Shown: positions 1 through 13,077, counted from the stretch's first letter. The stretch is DNA of 64,000 nucleotides from Ischnura elegans (GCF_921293095.1 NC_060257.1:67712472-67776471), one strand, 5' to 3'. Program-made: numbers and translations. Notes: generated by a model from the sequence alone, not told the origin.

Positions 1-240
1 TTTCCATCAGTAATTTCAAACTATTTCCAGTAAAAAGTTTAACAGCGGCCTTAACCCCTCAGCAGAAAAGATTATACCACATGAAAATATGCCACGCAAG
101 TCACTGCTTCTCAGCTACTCCTTGACCTCAGATTCCTTCCCATGATGAAAGGTTCTTTCTCAGCAACCTAATGAACCAAAACTCAAATAATGCCACCAAC
201 TCAAGATACATGGGAGTCAACTCTTGCTCCTTTTAACAAA
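1..240. other. Non-coding flank, nothing recognised
   Basis: AT-rich sequence without a convincing exon, ahead of the first bounded MITE. Confidence 0.4.
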
Positions 241-878
241 TAGGGGGGTTTCCTACATTTTTTTATTGCCTAAAGCGAGAGATTGTTACTCCTGGAGTAC
301 ATTTTCCACGCTTTTAGATTTTTAAATGACGATAACTATTTTTCATGATCAAATGAACAGGGAAAAATTTCAAGCACGCAAAAACATAATGGCTAATTAT
401 GAATGCTGGGAAAAGCCTGTGACACTATTCTGGTTCCGGCTGCAACCGTGTGAGGCCACCTTGGTGCGGGGCTATGAGCACCACTACAACGCAGGCTGCT
501 AGCAGGTAGTGCTTGGCTTAAATAAGGATTATTAATACCTTATCAAACGAAGGAAACTTTCCGACCATAGGCAATTTTAATAGTTGATTATTAAGAAATG
601 TTTCCCTGAGCTCTATACCTCATGCATGCATTGGTAATCTAAGATGATGTAAAACTCCTGACTACTCATATAGCATCTGGGTCCCTGTGACGTCACGTGG
701 AGTGGCATCGCATGGCCGCCAATCTGGCTTCTTTCAAATGAGGTTATAATTGACCATTAACATTCATATAAACTGTGATTTCTAAAACCAAATAATTTGT
801 AAATTATGAACACACTAATGGTAGGTAACGTACTGCAATCAATGCCTTTCATTTTCTTTGATGAAGGAAACTACCTTA
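241..878 (+). mobile_element. Mariner-like MITE, family TAGGGTRGTTTCCT, copy 1
   Basis: The left end reads TAGGGGGGTTTCCT and the right end is the inverse (AGGAAACTACCTTA), with TA at both outer edges. The interior aligns by eye with the copy at 2036-2697 over nearly its whole length, including the shared stretch around 680-730. A TA duplication and short inverted ends suggest a non-autonomous Tc1/mariner-type element. It has no coding capacity. Confidence 0.75.
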
Positions 879-2035
879 TTGCAATTTTGGGTACAACTTA
901 CAGGCATCAAAAAGCAAATATTCCATTTTTAAATTTATTCATTAGGTTAGAAGTATTTATTTTAACCCTCTTAGTTCCATGGACAAATATATAATGGCTC
1001 GAGCATGGACAGGATTCAAACTCATCATATGCTAATACATACTGTTTTATTCTTTATCCAATGTGTTAGAATATTATGACCGACACATTAGTAAAATTCT
1101 TAGTGAAATTAAAAAAAAATACAATGATATCTAAAATAGTAACTTCACACTGTGTTTTTCATAGAGTGCTGTACAATTATTAAATTTCCCTCGAAACTTT
1201 TCGCTACCACCATCAAATTTCAGGGGCACTAAGACGGTTCAATGTCTACCTCTATCACACTCAAGAAAATCCCAAGAGTTGATAAGAAAAGAGTCAACCA
1301 TATTTAACAGGCATGAGAAAGTACCTATGAAACAAAGAGAGTTACAGGCTCAAATCCAATATTTAAAATTCCAGGAATTTTTACAAAGCCCAACAACTAC
1401 AAAATTGCAATGAAAGGATTATTTAGGGGATATTGGAAGGCTTCACTGGGGTTCGAATCATGGATTCTTTGCATAGTAAAGTAATTCTTAACCCTCCCGT
1501 CCAAAACGACCTTGTTGCTTCCTTCACTACACTAATGAAGGAAAACTTCGGAGAACATTAAATGAGACAGGAAATAGTAAGCCCAAAAAGAAGTTGCCCG
1601 TTCGATATATATTTGAATATTTAGTCTCAAATATCATTTTTTAAACCCTTTATTATTCCCAGGAAATATAAATTCCTGTATCTATCAATATGGCATACGA
1701 TCTCTCTTATTTTATCATTTCTTTTGGACCAGGAAACGTAGTGAGGTTCTAGAATGATGGTTTCCATTTAGCTCAGAAAAATATTTTCTATCTAGCTCAA
1801 ACAATCTAATTTTAAGCCTGGAACATGGCCTCCAAGTCTCTGGCGGCTGATTTCCTAATTTCTGCAAGGGGTTGTAGTCGGGAAGATCGCCTCATCACTG
1901 TGATGAAGAGTCTGTCATCACAAGGAAAGGAATGGAAGGAAGAGAGATGGAATGATCTTGCATAATCGTAAAGGGGACATGAGCTACCACAAGCAAAATC
2001 ATATCTTCCCAAGAAGGGGAGATAAACCCATACAA
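879..2035. other. Intergenic stretch, nothing recognised
   Basis: AT-rich DNA between two MITE copies. No exon with flanking splice sites and sustained coding character could be found on either strand. Confidence 0.4.
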
Positions 2036-2697
2036 TAGGGTGGTTTCCTATTATTTTTTTATTGCCTAAATCGAAAGATTATTACTCCTGGAGTACGTAT
2101 TTCACGCTTTTAGATTTTTAAATGACGATATCTATTTTTCGCGATTAAATGAAAAGTGAAAATTTTCAAGTGCGCGAAAACGCGACGGCTAAGTAGGAAT
2201 GCTGGGAAAACCCTGTGACATCGTTCTGGTTCCCGCTACCGCAAGTGAGGTGAGCTTGGGGCAAGGCAGAGAGCGCTGATACGACGCAGGATTCTAGTAG
2301 GTAGCAGAGTACCGTGCTAGCTAGTAGCGCTTGGCTTAAATAAGGATTAGTAATACCTTATCAAACGAAGAAAACTTTCCGACCTTAGCCAGTTTTAATA
2401 GGTGATTATTAAGACATGTTTCCCTGAGCTCTGTGCCTCATGCATGCATTGGTAACCTCAGACGATGTATAACTCCTATCCTCTCGTGTAGAAACTAGGT
2501 CCCTGTGACATCACGTGGAGTGGAATCGCATGGGCGCCAATCTGGCCTTTTTCAAATGAGGATAAAATTTGACCCTTGCCATTCGTCTAAACCGGTATTT
2601 CAAAAACCAAATAATTCGTGTATTATGAATACACTAATGGTGGGTAACGAATCGCAATCAATGCCTTTCGTTTTCTGTGATGAAGGAAACTACCCTA
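2036..2697 (+). mobile_element. Mariner-like MITE, family TAGGGTRGTTTCCT, copy 2 (best preserved)
   Basis: Bounded by TAGGGTGGTTTCCT on the left and its near-inverse AGGAAACTACCCTA on the right, both abutting TA. At 662 bp this is the cleanest full-length copy, and it serves as reference for the copies at 241, 20616 (inverted), 37575 (inverted, partial) and 50405 (interrupted). No transposase is encoded. Confidence 0.8.
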
Positions 2698-2935
2698 TAG
2701 ACTGCCTTTTCCTTCAGTATAATACCCCTTTATATGGAAGAGGTGATGAGAACTGATGAATTATGAAAAGCATTAGTACCTTGGCAAAAATATATGTTTA
2801 GCCTTTCGTCAAATATTGTACTCATAAGTCAGTAACTTAATCAATGGTTCATATAGAACATAACTTCAACAGGTTAGGGACACATAACAGGCAACAGATA
2901 TTTGTTAAGAATTGATCTTTGAAGTAGGAGGTGAG

Positions 2936-3301
2936 CTATTTTAGAAGTCATCACACAAAAATAGAAGTAAACATTTAAATAATACATTTAAATGTTAAGC
3001 ACAATAGCATTGGGACGGTTACTGTGAATCACTGAATAAAAGGAATCTGGAGAGCATGCTATCACAGCAGATACTGAAATATAAATTATGCGGAGTCCTT
3101 TAGGATATTGAACAAATTTATTCCACTGAGGTGAGTCAAATTATTCAACATATTACGCAATAACATAACTTTAATCATTATATGATACTAAAAACGTTCT
3201 CCGTCGGTGGCTATTTTAGAAGTCAACACACAAAAATTGAAGTAAAAAATGTCAATAATACATTTAAAAAGTTAAGCACAATAGCATTAGGACGGTTACT
3301 A
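2936..3301 (+). repeat. Diverged direct repeat of about 90 bp, two copies
   Basis: The block at 2936-3023 (ctattttagaagtc ... gggacggttact) recurs at 3211-3301 with a few substitutions and short indels. The copies are 275 bp apart and in the same orientation. This is either a local segmental duplication or the subrepeats of an unrecognised element. Nothing coding is visible. Confidence 0.6.
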
Positions 3302-4084
3302 ATGCCGGTGGCTGATAAAATATTTCGCACGAATCACGCACTATTTAATGAAACCAGACACGCTCTTAAAAAACAAACCGATTTCAAATAACTGCATTTA
3401 CTGAATTACATTAATTATCGATATAGTTCATAAAGCTAATAACTAATGCTGTGTTGGAACTAAGTAATATTCCTGGAAAACTGCGAAATCGTTTCCAATT
3501 CCGAAAATTCTCAATAATTACGAAGAGACTATGGTATGTGTAATGACACATTCGCATGAATACGACTTGTAGCTGGTATCCACAGCCACCCACAGTCAGA
3601 CTAATACATCAGTCTATTTTTGTGTTCCACGATATTTTGTAAACACGTTTTTTTCTCCTTATGACGATTTCCACCCCGTTACCTACAATAGCAGATGTAA
3701 TTAACTCAAATAAATGCTAACAAATACCTATAAGAATTAAGAGAAATTTAACCAGACCATTAAGTTAATCCGCAGACAAGAATATTTACAAGAGAGAAAC
3801 ACCTACACCATTAACACCTACAAATATGTTGCGCAAAAGGCCTCTCTCCCAAACTTTTGCAATCAATCAAATATGATGAATTTCTTACAGGAATAACGGA
3901 TTTTCTAAACCTAGCACGTCAGCTGCATACTGCAACAGAACGTTAAACAGTACACGATGCTCTGAAATAAATACAACCATTTCTAACGCAATCAATGTAC
4001 AATACAAGATGTATTCCTCACTCGAATTTCGGGTTTATTCCATGATATTTATACTCGGACACCGATGCAAAACTGTCCACTCAC

Positions 4085-4203
4085 CTCTTAATGATAGCTT
4101 TCACAAGCTCGAACACATCATTCTTGTTAAAAGATCCATAAGATGCAGCTAAAATAGGCTTCACAAAGGAAGCCCACTCAACTCCCCCACTTTCCGTAGA
4201 CAT
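4085..4203 (-). CDS. 5' coding exon of an unrecognised minus-strand gene
   Basis: On the minus strand an ATG at 4203 opens a 39-codon reading frame, ending at a strong donor (AAGAG|GTGAGTGG, boundary at 4085). The peptide begins MSTESGGVEWASFVKPILA and continues with a Lys/Asp/Val/Ile-rich helical-looking segment. It reads as real protein sequence, not intron noise. I do not recognise the family, and I could not find the next exon with confidence in the 4 kb to its left, which is partly filled by MITEs. It lies head-to-head with the BCD1 gene, 1.8 kb away, too far to call a shared promoter. Confidence 0.5.
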
Positions 4204-6039
4204 TTTTAACAGAGAAATTTAGACACTGATCAATTTGTCTGCATCATTTCCTAACGGCAATTCAGAGGAAAATGACGTCCAGCAAAAGATTACTGATATA
4301 TCGAACGATCGAGTAATTTCCAAGATGAAAGCTACTCTTTTGTTTCAGAAGTTTTTCTTGCGATTTCATTTATTGATAACAGATGGCGCTAAGCGCGCTA
4401 AGTGCAACGGCGCTGAAACACGAAAATAAGTAAATGATGAACTTCGCCTAAGACAGCAATTCAAGGAGAAAGAGGCTCTGGAATACATACACGAGAAGGT
4501 AAGGAATATAAATTCATGTTTTTTATTCCAATTTTGGTACATCATACAGGGCATAAAATTTACGATAAGTGTATGCGCACTGCGTGTTTACATTTTCATA
4601 TAAACATTCAACCTTGCATTCAACCATGAATCTTTGGCTCTTTGGCCTTGAGGAACTTTTACATAATTTGCACTGGATTGGCTGGAAATTTTGTTGTTCA
4701 AGTTATCATGTCATTAGTATAAATTATTGTATCAAATATTTGAACGCAATTAAAAGAAATTCATTTTCAACTAAGCAATATATTAATTTGACTGTATTTA
4801 TAAATAATAATTAATTTACTCAAAACATTTACAATTCACAGCGTTATCTTAAAATGTTTGAAATTGGTGTCCCCTCAGGACAAAATACATGCATTAAATA
4901 CTAAAAATAAATAATGTTTCTTAAAAAATAATGAATTATAAATGTATCATTGCATAAAATCAACCATCACATTAAGTTTCCATTAAAATTGCTAATGCTC
5001 GATTTTATTTGTGATGAATGGATCTTGATGTTCAAGAACGTACTTCATATTTTCGTAATTATATGATGAAGGCAATGTTAAAATTTTCATTTCCTTGATT
5101 ATGATTTTCTTTCTTCTTCACGAATTACTCTCAATGTGACATGTGTCTTCATGAATCTATATAGTGTTGGACTTTGTACAAGAGAAATACATGAAATTTT
5201 CAATGATTTTCCGTCATGATTGATCAGTCTCGTTTTCAGAAAGTTCCTACGAAATATCATTTGCGTGTGGTTACCTGATTTTCTGCAAACTAAATTTTTG
5301 ACTACTATAACACAATGGCATATGAATTGTGTCTGTTATGATAGGTACTCCAATACTAAGATGATAAATTGATTACTTCTGTCACTGCTGGACATTTTTG
5401 CGTATTATTACCTCGATTTATTACACTCGATCACGATCTGTGTTTGTATCAATATGGTCACGAGAATGAAGCTAAGTAAGCTTTATGCCGAGAACCTTAC
5501 AAATATATAAAATCTTTAGGGTTCTAGCTCTATGCTAAGTTCATGGTCCTTACATATAAATACATATAAGTACCATGAATTTAGGTCTATATGCATATAA
5601 GGACGATGGCTAAGTTCTTAGAGTATATAGTCCTTTAATTACTCTATGGCTAACAATAAGTTCATTCTTCCCTCCGTTTTCCGGTTTTTCCGCTGTCTGA
5701 ATGTCTTTTGTTATGTTGATTGTTTCTGCGGCAAGGCCTCTGTTGGCCTGTCAAATTTTGGATTTGAGTGTACCTCGTGGTTCGTGCTTCTGAAGTTTTG
5801 CATTAAGTTCCTGCTGCCGGAGGAATCGGATTGATCGAAGCAGAACAGGCAGAGGAGTATCATGGTGTGGTAGCGATCATATGAACAGGAGCGTTCGTCA
5901 GCCATGCAATTTCCTTATTTCTGACGGCAGTGATTATTTGCATTGTTCTTTCTAATTGTACTCTTCCATCTTTCGAATCGTCTAAATCCCGTAAGGTTGG
6001 ATACGTTAGATATATCCCAATTATCCTGAATCAAATACA
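4204..6039. other. Intergenic region between two divergent genes
   Basis: AT-rich, with no convincing exon. It must hold the promoters of the unnamed minus-strand gene and of BCD1, but no core motif stands out. The part from 5640 to 5910 is slightly more GC-rich and open in two opposed frames. It has no splice-compatible link to the BCD1 start and is not called as a gene. Confidence 0.4.
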
Positions 6040-9000
6040 ATGGCTGAAGTTAGTGGAGAAGGTTCTGGAATTGATTCTAGGTGAGTATTCTTTCATAGTT
6101 TCAGTATTTGTTACTTTCGGAATGATTTAGAAGAAAATGATTGTATTGATCTTACTTCTTAGGCTTTCAAAATGTGAAGTCTGCCAAAATAGTAATGCTA
6201 GGTACACGTGCCCAAGATGTGAAGTGAGGACGTGCAGTCTTAAATGTGTTAAAATTCACAAATCTGTGTTGGAGTGCAACGGAGAGAGGGACAAAGTTGC
6301 GTATAAACCCTTATCAAAATTTACTAACATTGATTTGCTAAGTGGTAAGTTATTAATCACATTCTGTTAATCAGCGTACATTCATTGTGGAACGAAAATG
6401 TTTTAATCGTGTCACTTCTATTTCTGCAGATTACAGGTTAATGGAAGAAGTCACGCGATCAGTGGATGCTTACCTAAGAGATCCATCGAAGAGGTTTACA
6501 AGGACTAAGCGAGAGTTGCCATTCGTAAGTAAAACTAGCTGTATATTGTAAAGTTTGCGGGGAGTGTGTATGAATATGATGATATTCCGTTCATAATTTT
6601 TGATTTTAATATGTATTATGAATCAACATGATCAATTCCATTATGAAACTTACTTATTGATTTTTTTGTGGGGAATTCTGCAACCCTCGTTATTTTGTTG
6701 TATTAGTATCCGGCCTATCAATGTGTGTTAGGAATTGTGCTTTAGCCGGCTTTTCTGCTTTGGGAACAAAATGAGGTTTTAATGATAATCCCTATCTTCT
6801 AGTCGATCCTTTGATTATTTTAAAATTTTGGTGGCAATGGCATGACTCTGTCTTAGATTCAGATGAGATAACTTCATCTCTCTCAATTTATTTTTGACAC
6901 CTTTGGGACGTAAGAAGGGTTAGTGCTAACTTTTTGGCTGAAACTGCTGAAACCACCTGTCCTTTCCCGACTCTATGTACGTATTGATAGTATCATCGAC
7001 TACAGAACTACAATGCTATTTAAATCAGCATTACAACTGCCTAACATCATCCTAAGTCATCAAACCAGAGATTGGCTTGAAGCCATTCTCCACTTCTCCC
7101 TTCATCTACATCAGCATAGTATCCTGCAAGCTGCCCTAATAGGAGTTTAGTAATGAGAGTTAGGACACCAGTCATTATCAAACTCGAAAATTAAACAAAA
7201 AGAAATTGTTCATTGTTTTCAGCTACATACATTCTTACGCATTGAAAGCATTATTAACGTATCATTGTTTGTAAATGGGCTGCTATTGTCGAGGTTCAAG
7301 ATGGTGTGAATACAATAACCTTTGATGAAGGGCCTCATTACAAAAATGTTCCTTGCCAAAAGTTTTATTTTAGGTAGTGGTGTTTATTTGCTGTTGTCAT
7401 TTGTTGAACTTTGGAAATTACAATATGGTAATTCAGTCTGTTATTGATGAACAGTGAAATATCTTTAAAAGTTACCTATGGATTAGGGCACTTTTTTATA
7501 ATTAGGAATGATACATTCTTCAGGTACATATATTTTCATATTCTAATTTTGTGGTGACACTCATGATTTTCAGCATTTGAATCGGCTGAGGATAGCTGCC
7601 GCTAAGAGGGGTTGCCAGCTATATTTCCTTCCCCAAAATTTTGAAAGGCATATGGAGAACACTACATTCTTTGACTGGAAGAAGAATATTATATTTTGGA
7701 AAATAGACTGGATTTTCCCTCAGGCCAACAACCTCATTATGCATTCTGAAAGGTTATTACTAATTATTTTTTTAACTCTCATAAATTTGCTAGTAGTTTG
7801 TGTTTTATATGTAGTTAGCATTTAAATATTGATTTTGCTTATCTTCTAGTCTCTATTGAGTTAAATTTGTTTAGGTTGATTTCTAATTTTATAGTCTTTA
7901 CAGTGATGCCGACATTCTTTTTTGTTTTATAAGACAATTTTTTCACATCATTTCAATTGATTTCATTTGATTAATTTTTTAATTAATTTTTAAGGTGTTT
8001 ATTTTTGTAATAATCTATGCTGGACTTGTATGTTTATTGTTCATTCATTTATTATTAAGGTATGCGTATCTAATGCAGCTGGTGAGATGAAGTTCAGACC
8101 TCAAGTCAATCATTGTTGTATGATGCATGTACCCTTCAGGAACCATTTTTGGTTTGGGCACTGAAATGAATTCTTTCATTGAAGCCACTCCTAATTATTG
8201 GTTTTATACAAAAATGTTGGTCCTGCCCTGTGGCAGCTGGTGGTAATTTATTTAGGGTGTGCATTAGAGCAGATACGGGATTATTTAATTACAGTAAAAC
8301 CCCTTATTTACACTTTTCTAGGGACCCAAGAAAAAAAGTGTAAATTGCGGGAAAATGCAAATAGTGGAAAATACAGAATTTTCACTTTTACTCACATTAC
8401 TTTGGAAATGTTAATTTTGTAATTGTTCACTAAGCATTATTCCATAACATTGTTACCCTCTGAAGTAAACAAAGACTTTGGAAAGATAGATCTCTCGGCA
8501 TGGGAAAACGGGGAGACGCGCTAGAAGAAAGATCACGGTTAGAAGTGCGTCTTCATTACGAGTAGCCTGAAAAATAAGTTGGTGGTTAATAGAGCCCAAT
8601 ACTTAAGATATTTAAGTTGTTTATTCAGGAAGGCTATTATATGCACGAAAAGATACTACTAAAATATCAATTATTTTTTTTCCTTTTTGCCCTTCTCCAT
8701 CGCCGCTTCCACCATGGTTTCTCACTTGCATAAATGGGAATGAAATTGGGGACCTAACTCGTTAGCCAGATCAACATATCTTCATGTTTGGAGGGCAGCG
8801 GGTACTTCTTTTTTATTTGGTGAAATTACTATTTTTCAAAATCATCTTTTAAGCCTCTAATCTCCTCCGCGATTTTATCCGCTTCAGCTTCCTGAAGGTA
8901 TAACGTAACGAATCAACCATAGCCGTGATATTATAGCAGTAGAATTACTAGTAGGCTAGTTGTATCAATTACCAACCTCGAGAACATCCTCATGATGCGC

Positions 9001-12000
9001 TATCAAAGGGAATCCGGCCGATTTCCAGCAATTGGCGATTGTAGTGGAGGAAATAAAGTACATCTTTGAACCGTGTTTCTGCGATGAAAAATGGCAATTT
9101 TATTAACTTGGCCATTTTAGCAAAGTTAACAAAGTCGTTATTCCTCATCGCAGAAACACGGTTCAGAAACGTACTTGAATGCCTGATAGGCAGGAGTGCG
9201 ATGCAAACAATTATTTTTGATGATGGCATTGATTGATAGATTTTCAAAATGCAGTCAGAGCGGTCACTTTTGGGGAGAAAGGCCCCACGCTCGGAGGGTC
9301 AGAGAGAGGGGCCAGCGAGGGTGAGCTCGTCGAGGAAAGGGTCCCGGATTGGGGACCCTTCGAAGTACTTCGGCGAAAAGTAGTCAAGTAGTCTTCGAAG
9401 TACGTTCACAGCAGCCTGCCTTGCGAACGTACTAGGTACGTTCACAGCAGAGTAAAGGGTTAATTAGGAGTGCACGAAATACCCCGCGCGACCTTCCTGA
9501 CATGTTAAACTACGAAGTATTGTCGATGCGATGTTTACGAATAGGCACGTAAATAGGGGCATTATGTAAGTCGCGATATTTTACTTAACTCCTACTTCCC
9601 CTAAATTCCCACCGTGAGGTTTTAGGCGAACCCTTTCTCTCCAAAGTTGCACTATCATTTACGATTTCACACTTTTGATGAACCACAGTTGGAAGCGCTG
9701 ATTTTTTTTAGCTACTTACGTCGGCGTAACTAGTTTTGTTGACAAATATTTCGCCAGAGTTCGTATAAACGAATGCCTTTCGCTCATGGGGACTGTTCCG
9801 AGGTTCGTAAATTTGAAACATTTCGTATAATCGAAACTTCGTATAATCGAATAGCACCATGTATTTACCATAGGCTTTTCGCCGGGACTGCACTATCACT
9901 TCGTATAATCGAAAACTTCGTAAAATCCTGCTTCGTATAATCGAGAGTTTACTGTAGTTCTTCAAGTTCTCGGTTGTATGAGACCATTACGAGGGCAAAT
10001 TTTTGGAAGATGGATATCTTCACGTAGTTCCTGAACTGACTGCATTCAGATGCCAATGAGCTTTGTGTTAATTTTTTCCACAACTGTACAAGGATGGTGA
10101 CTATTTCCAGGATACTGTTGTTGGCAATAGCACCCTGTCACTCTCTTGTCTACTGGCTTAATCTCCCTTGACCCTGGAGAGGATTGGCATAATTATACTG
10201 TTTGAGGTGTCCTGGTATTCCCTATTCCAAGCTTCATAGGCAAGGAGAAGGTTTAGTGCTAGTTCACCTTGGCCATTGAAGGTGTGGTGTGCACTGAAGC
10301 CTTTGGAGACAACACCAGCGAGATGACTATGTATTAGTAAAGAAAAAAGCCTCATATCTTTGGGTCAATATTAGGGTTTCCCCATCTGGTTAAAGATATG
10401 CTGATTCACAAAATGTTCAGATGGCCTTCATCACTTACTTATCTTTCTCTTAATGACACCTATATACTCTTCTTCCATTATCAATTATCCCAGATTTTGC
10501 ACCTTGTGCAATAATTATGTACAGCACTTTATAGAGATTGACCCTTAGTTATTGCCAGTTATAGCAGTTAATAGTGCACCGATAAAGTCATCCAATGTGT
10601 TGAAACCATATGCAATCTCTGTATTCTCTTTTATGTGCATAATATTAAGCGTTTGTTGGAATTAGTGTTAAATTATGCTTATTTACTTACAGGTTACAAG
10701 AGACTGAAAAACTCTCAAGAGCCTTGTCTCAGTTTTTAGATCCCAACTTACAGGACAATCCTGCTTTACAATTTTATCAGGCTGCTGGATCCACTGGTAT
10801 CATGTTACTGCTCAAAGCAGAGGGTGTAAAAAAGTCACACTCTAGGTAGGGAAAGACATTGAATAGTTTCATTATTTATTGTTGTATATTATTACTGCAC
10901 AATGTATAAATACATATTCGTTGCTGTAAAAATTGTGATGAAAATGGTAAATGTGTTACTCATCATGCAATTCTTTTCAGGTTTTATGAACTTGACCTGT
11001 CAACATCTGTAAAAGCTAACCTCAGGGATAAGTTTATTGTTGAATACCCTACAATTACAGTTGTTTTGAAGGATCATAAGCTAATGTACGAAATTATAGA
11101 TTCTGGTGAGTTAAACTACTGGTACTATTGATTGTCCTCTCAACTGCGAAGCAGGTGTATTTGTATCGACTCTACAGATGTCATTCAAATATTCAAATGA
11201 TAATAATAATTTATTTTGTCTGAAGATCGTACAAAAAGATATGAGAGACAAAAAAGTAGGAGGTTAATTAATAATTGTAGTTCGCCATTATCTGCTGCTG
11301 ATTGCAAATTCCCATTTTTAATGATTTAATAGAAATCCCTGCTAGAAAAAAGCCCAGTGTGACATACAGAATCCCTCTTCCAACTAATGCTTATGTCATT
11401 TTTTAAAAGGAATTTTTGTATAGTTGAGTATTGCAACTAATTTCTATTTAATTATGCATTCATTATGTTCCTATAAGGGAAGGAAGCAATCGTGGTACCA
11501 TGGTATATTCCACAGATTGGCTGATTAAGTTATCAGACTTGGTACTGTAATTCTGTCTCGAGTATGGGCTGCTGTATTAGTGTAAAATTAAAGCTTTTAC
11601 ATATGCCTTAACTAATTTCCTCAAATGATGTAAGAAAATAAAATAACATTGGAGATTGGATGATTTTTCAGTTTTCCTCCTCAGAAATAGAAACTGTTGT
11701 TTTCAATAGTTTCTAACATTCAGTCCCTTGGTTTTGGGTTCACTTGAAACCTGAAAATAGCATTCTCATATGAAACTTATTAACCAATTACCTCGAACAG
11801 AAGAGACCATCTTAGTGAGTAAAATGAATATTAACCCTTTCACTGAGGTACGTTCGTATGGCAGGCTGCTGTGAACATACTTTTTCTTCCTCCTTGCCAT
11901 GCACTGGACTGCATTTTGATAATACATCAATCATTGTGATCATCAAAAAATGATTGTTTGCATCGCACTCCTGCCAATCAGGCAATCAATTACGTCTTTG

Positions 12001-13077
12001 AACCGTGTTTTTGCGATGAGAAATAACGATTTTGTTAACTTTGCTAAAATGTCCCATTTCCGGTGGTCCACAGCCACGTTTTTAGCAAAGTTAATAAAAT
12101 TATTTTTCATTGCAGAAACACAGTTCAAAGACGCACTTATTTATTTTCAACTTCCCCGTAAACAGCACATAGAGGCCTTTACAACGGAGGTATTAGCAAT
12201 AGACTATCTCAAACATCCATGCCCTGGATAGGGACCACCTAACCAGGCGGGTTTCGAACCCGCGGCTTACGTTTTGGCATGCGAGGACTTTGACCCCACC
12301 GCCGCCGAGGCCGGCTTGATTGCTTGATTGGCAGGAATGCGATGCAAACGATCATTTTATTTATGATCGCATTGATTGGTTGATTTTCAAATATTGCAGT
12401 CAGAGCGGTCACTTTTCAGGAGGGAGGCTACAAGGGTCCAAGAGAGAGGCCAGTGAGGGTAAAGCTCGTCAAGGAAGGGGTCCCAGATTTGCGACCCTAC
12501 GAGGGTGTACAATGCCCATCTTGGAACTGCTCCATGGCCCAACGAAACTCATTTTAACCTTTTCGCCGCATGTGAAAAGGTTTTCAGAGATTGAACAGCA
12601 GTGAAAGGGTTAAAGTGCTATTAGCACCATAGTTAACTACTCCATGTTTGGATCAGTTTTAACTTCAGGGCAATTGAATGTAGTGGTAGAATGGGGACCA
12701 GAAGACACTCTTTTAGATAAATTTTGGGTTGTAACTACTCAGTTTGCATTTTCATGTCCATTTTTTAAATGAGGTGATGGCCACATGATGAGGATCTTGT
12801 TTCAATACTTAGGGATGGAGTAGGTGTAATGCATTAACAAGCTGTAATTTTATTTTTAGATGCTGAAGAAGAAAAGGATATATCTGATGTCTGCTTCCCA
12901 GGTGTTAATCGTTCATCCATGAGAGCTCTTAAGTCGAAGGAATCAAAACCAAAGAATTTATTGTTTGATAATGATATTTCAAATTCGGAGAGCGATGAGG
13001 ATGGAGAGAAAAGCCATAGAGCACCAAAACTAAAAAAATTAGACATCCCAGCCTACGATGTCTTGGTAAAGCAATAG
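6040..13077 (+). CDS. ZNHIT6 (BCD1): Box C/D snoRNA protein 1 / zinc finger HIT domain protein 6, seven exons
   Basis: Seven phase-compatible exons with GT/AG junctions: 6040-6080, 6163-6344, 6430-6524, 7574-7752, 10693-10845, 10981-11105, 12860-13077 (993 nt, 330 aa plus TAG). Residues 18-52 form a HIT zinc finger with ligands C18, C21, C30, C33, C38, C42, H46 and C52. The following region, including the block FFDWKKNIIFWKIDWIF, matches the BCD1 body. The tail is acidic and serine-rich, then lysine-rich. In yeast and human this protein acts in the nucleus, helping the R2TP/HSP90 machinery and NUFIP/Rsa1 assemble box C/D snoRNPs. The first ATG gives a short 14-residue lead before the finger, as in relatives. 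The intron at 7753-10692 is 2.9 kb and holds transposon debris; the intron at 11106-12859 holds a piggyBac-like MITE. Family assignment is very likely. Confidence 0.92.
8292..8380 (+). mobile_element. Left end of a Tigger/pogo-like MITE
   Basis: TA followed by CAGTAAAACCCCTTATTTAC matches the end pattern of the complete element at 32498-33190 (CAGTAAAACCTC). No matching right end is clear nearby, so only the end is annotated. Confidence 0.4.
9000..9463 (+). mobile_element. PiggyBac-like MITE fragment with internal hairpin
   Basis: The right end reads AAAGGGTTAA at 9454-9463, matching the right end of the complete copy at 11831-12613. An internal inverted repeat (arms near 9055-9100 and 9125-9170, tctttgaaccgtgtttctgcgatg and its inverse) is shared with that copy. 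The left end is not resolved. It lies inside an intron of the BCD1 gene. Confidence 0.55.
9690..9954 (-). mobile_element. Tigger/pogo-like MITE fragment with repeated cttcgtataatcga units
   Basis: The right end (cgagagtttactg followed by TA) resembles pogo/Tigger ends. The stretch repeats the unit cttcgtataatcga several times between 9825 and 9945. The left end is unresolved. It lies within the BCD1 intron. Confidence 0.45.
11831..12613 (+). mobile_element. PiggyBac-like MITE with TTAA duplication, interrupted by a SINE
   Basis: TTAA at 11831-11834 is followed by CCCTTTCACTG, and the inverse CAGTGAAAGGG precedes TTAA at 12610-12613. A TTAA target duplication with CCC ends is the hallmark of piggyBac. 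The body carries the same internal inverted repeat as the fragment at 9000-9463. No transposase is present. A tRNA-derived SINE interrupts it at about 12165-12315. It sits in the last BCD1 intron. Confidence 0.75.
12165..12315 (-). mobile_element. tRNA-derived SINE inside the piggyBac-like MITE
   Basis: On the minus strand a GGCCTCGGCGGCGGTGGGGT segment resembles a degenerate A box. It is followed about 35 nt later by GGGTTCGAAACCCGCC, a near-perfect tRNA B box. Comparison with the fragment at 9000-9463 shows this segment is extra sequence within the MITE. The degenerate A region and extra-long body make a working tRNA gene unlikely. The exact ends are uncertain. Confidence 0.6.

Noticed and set aside
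1812-1905. Possible last exon of the minus-strand gene that starts at 4203 (ending DLEAMFQA and a stop)
   Set aside because: There is an acceptor-like site and a short protein-like frame, but no phase-compatible chain of exons connects it to 4085.
5711-5905. Minus-strand open frame of 64 codons upstream of BCD1
   Set aside because: No family resemblance or splice context. It overlaps an equally open plus-strand frame.
12240-12312. Possible functional tRNA gene on the minus strand
   Set aside because: The B box is good but the A region is degenerate and the arms do not close into a standard cloverleaf. It sits as an insertion within a MITE, so SINE is the better reading.
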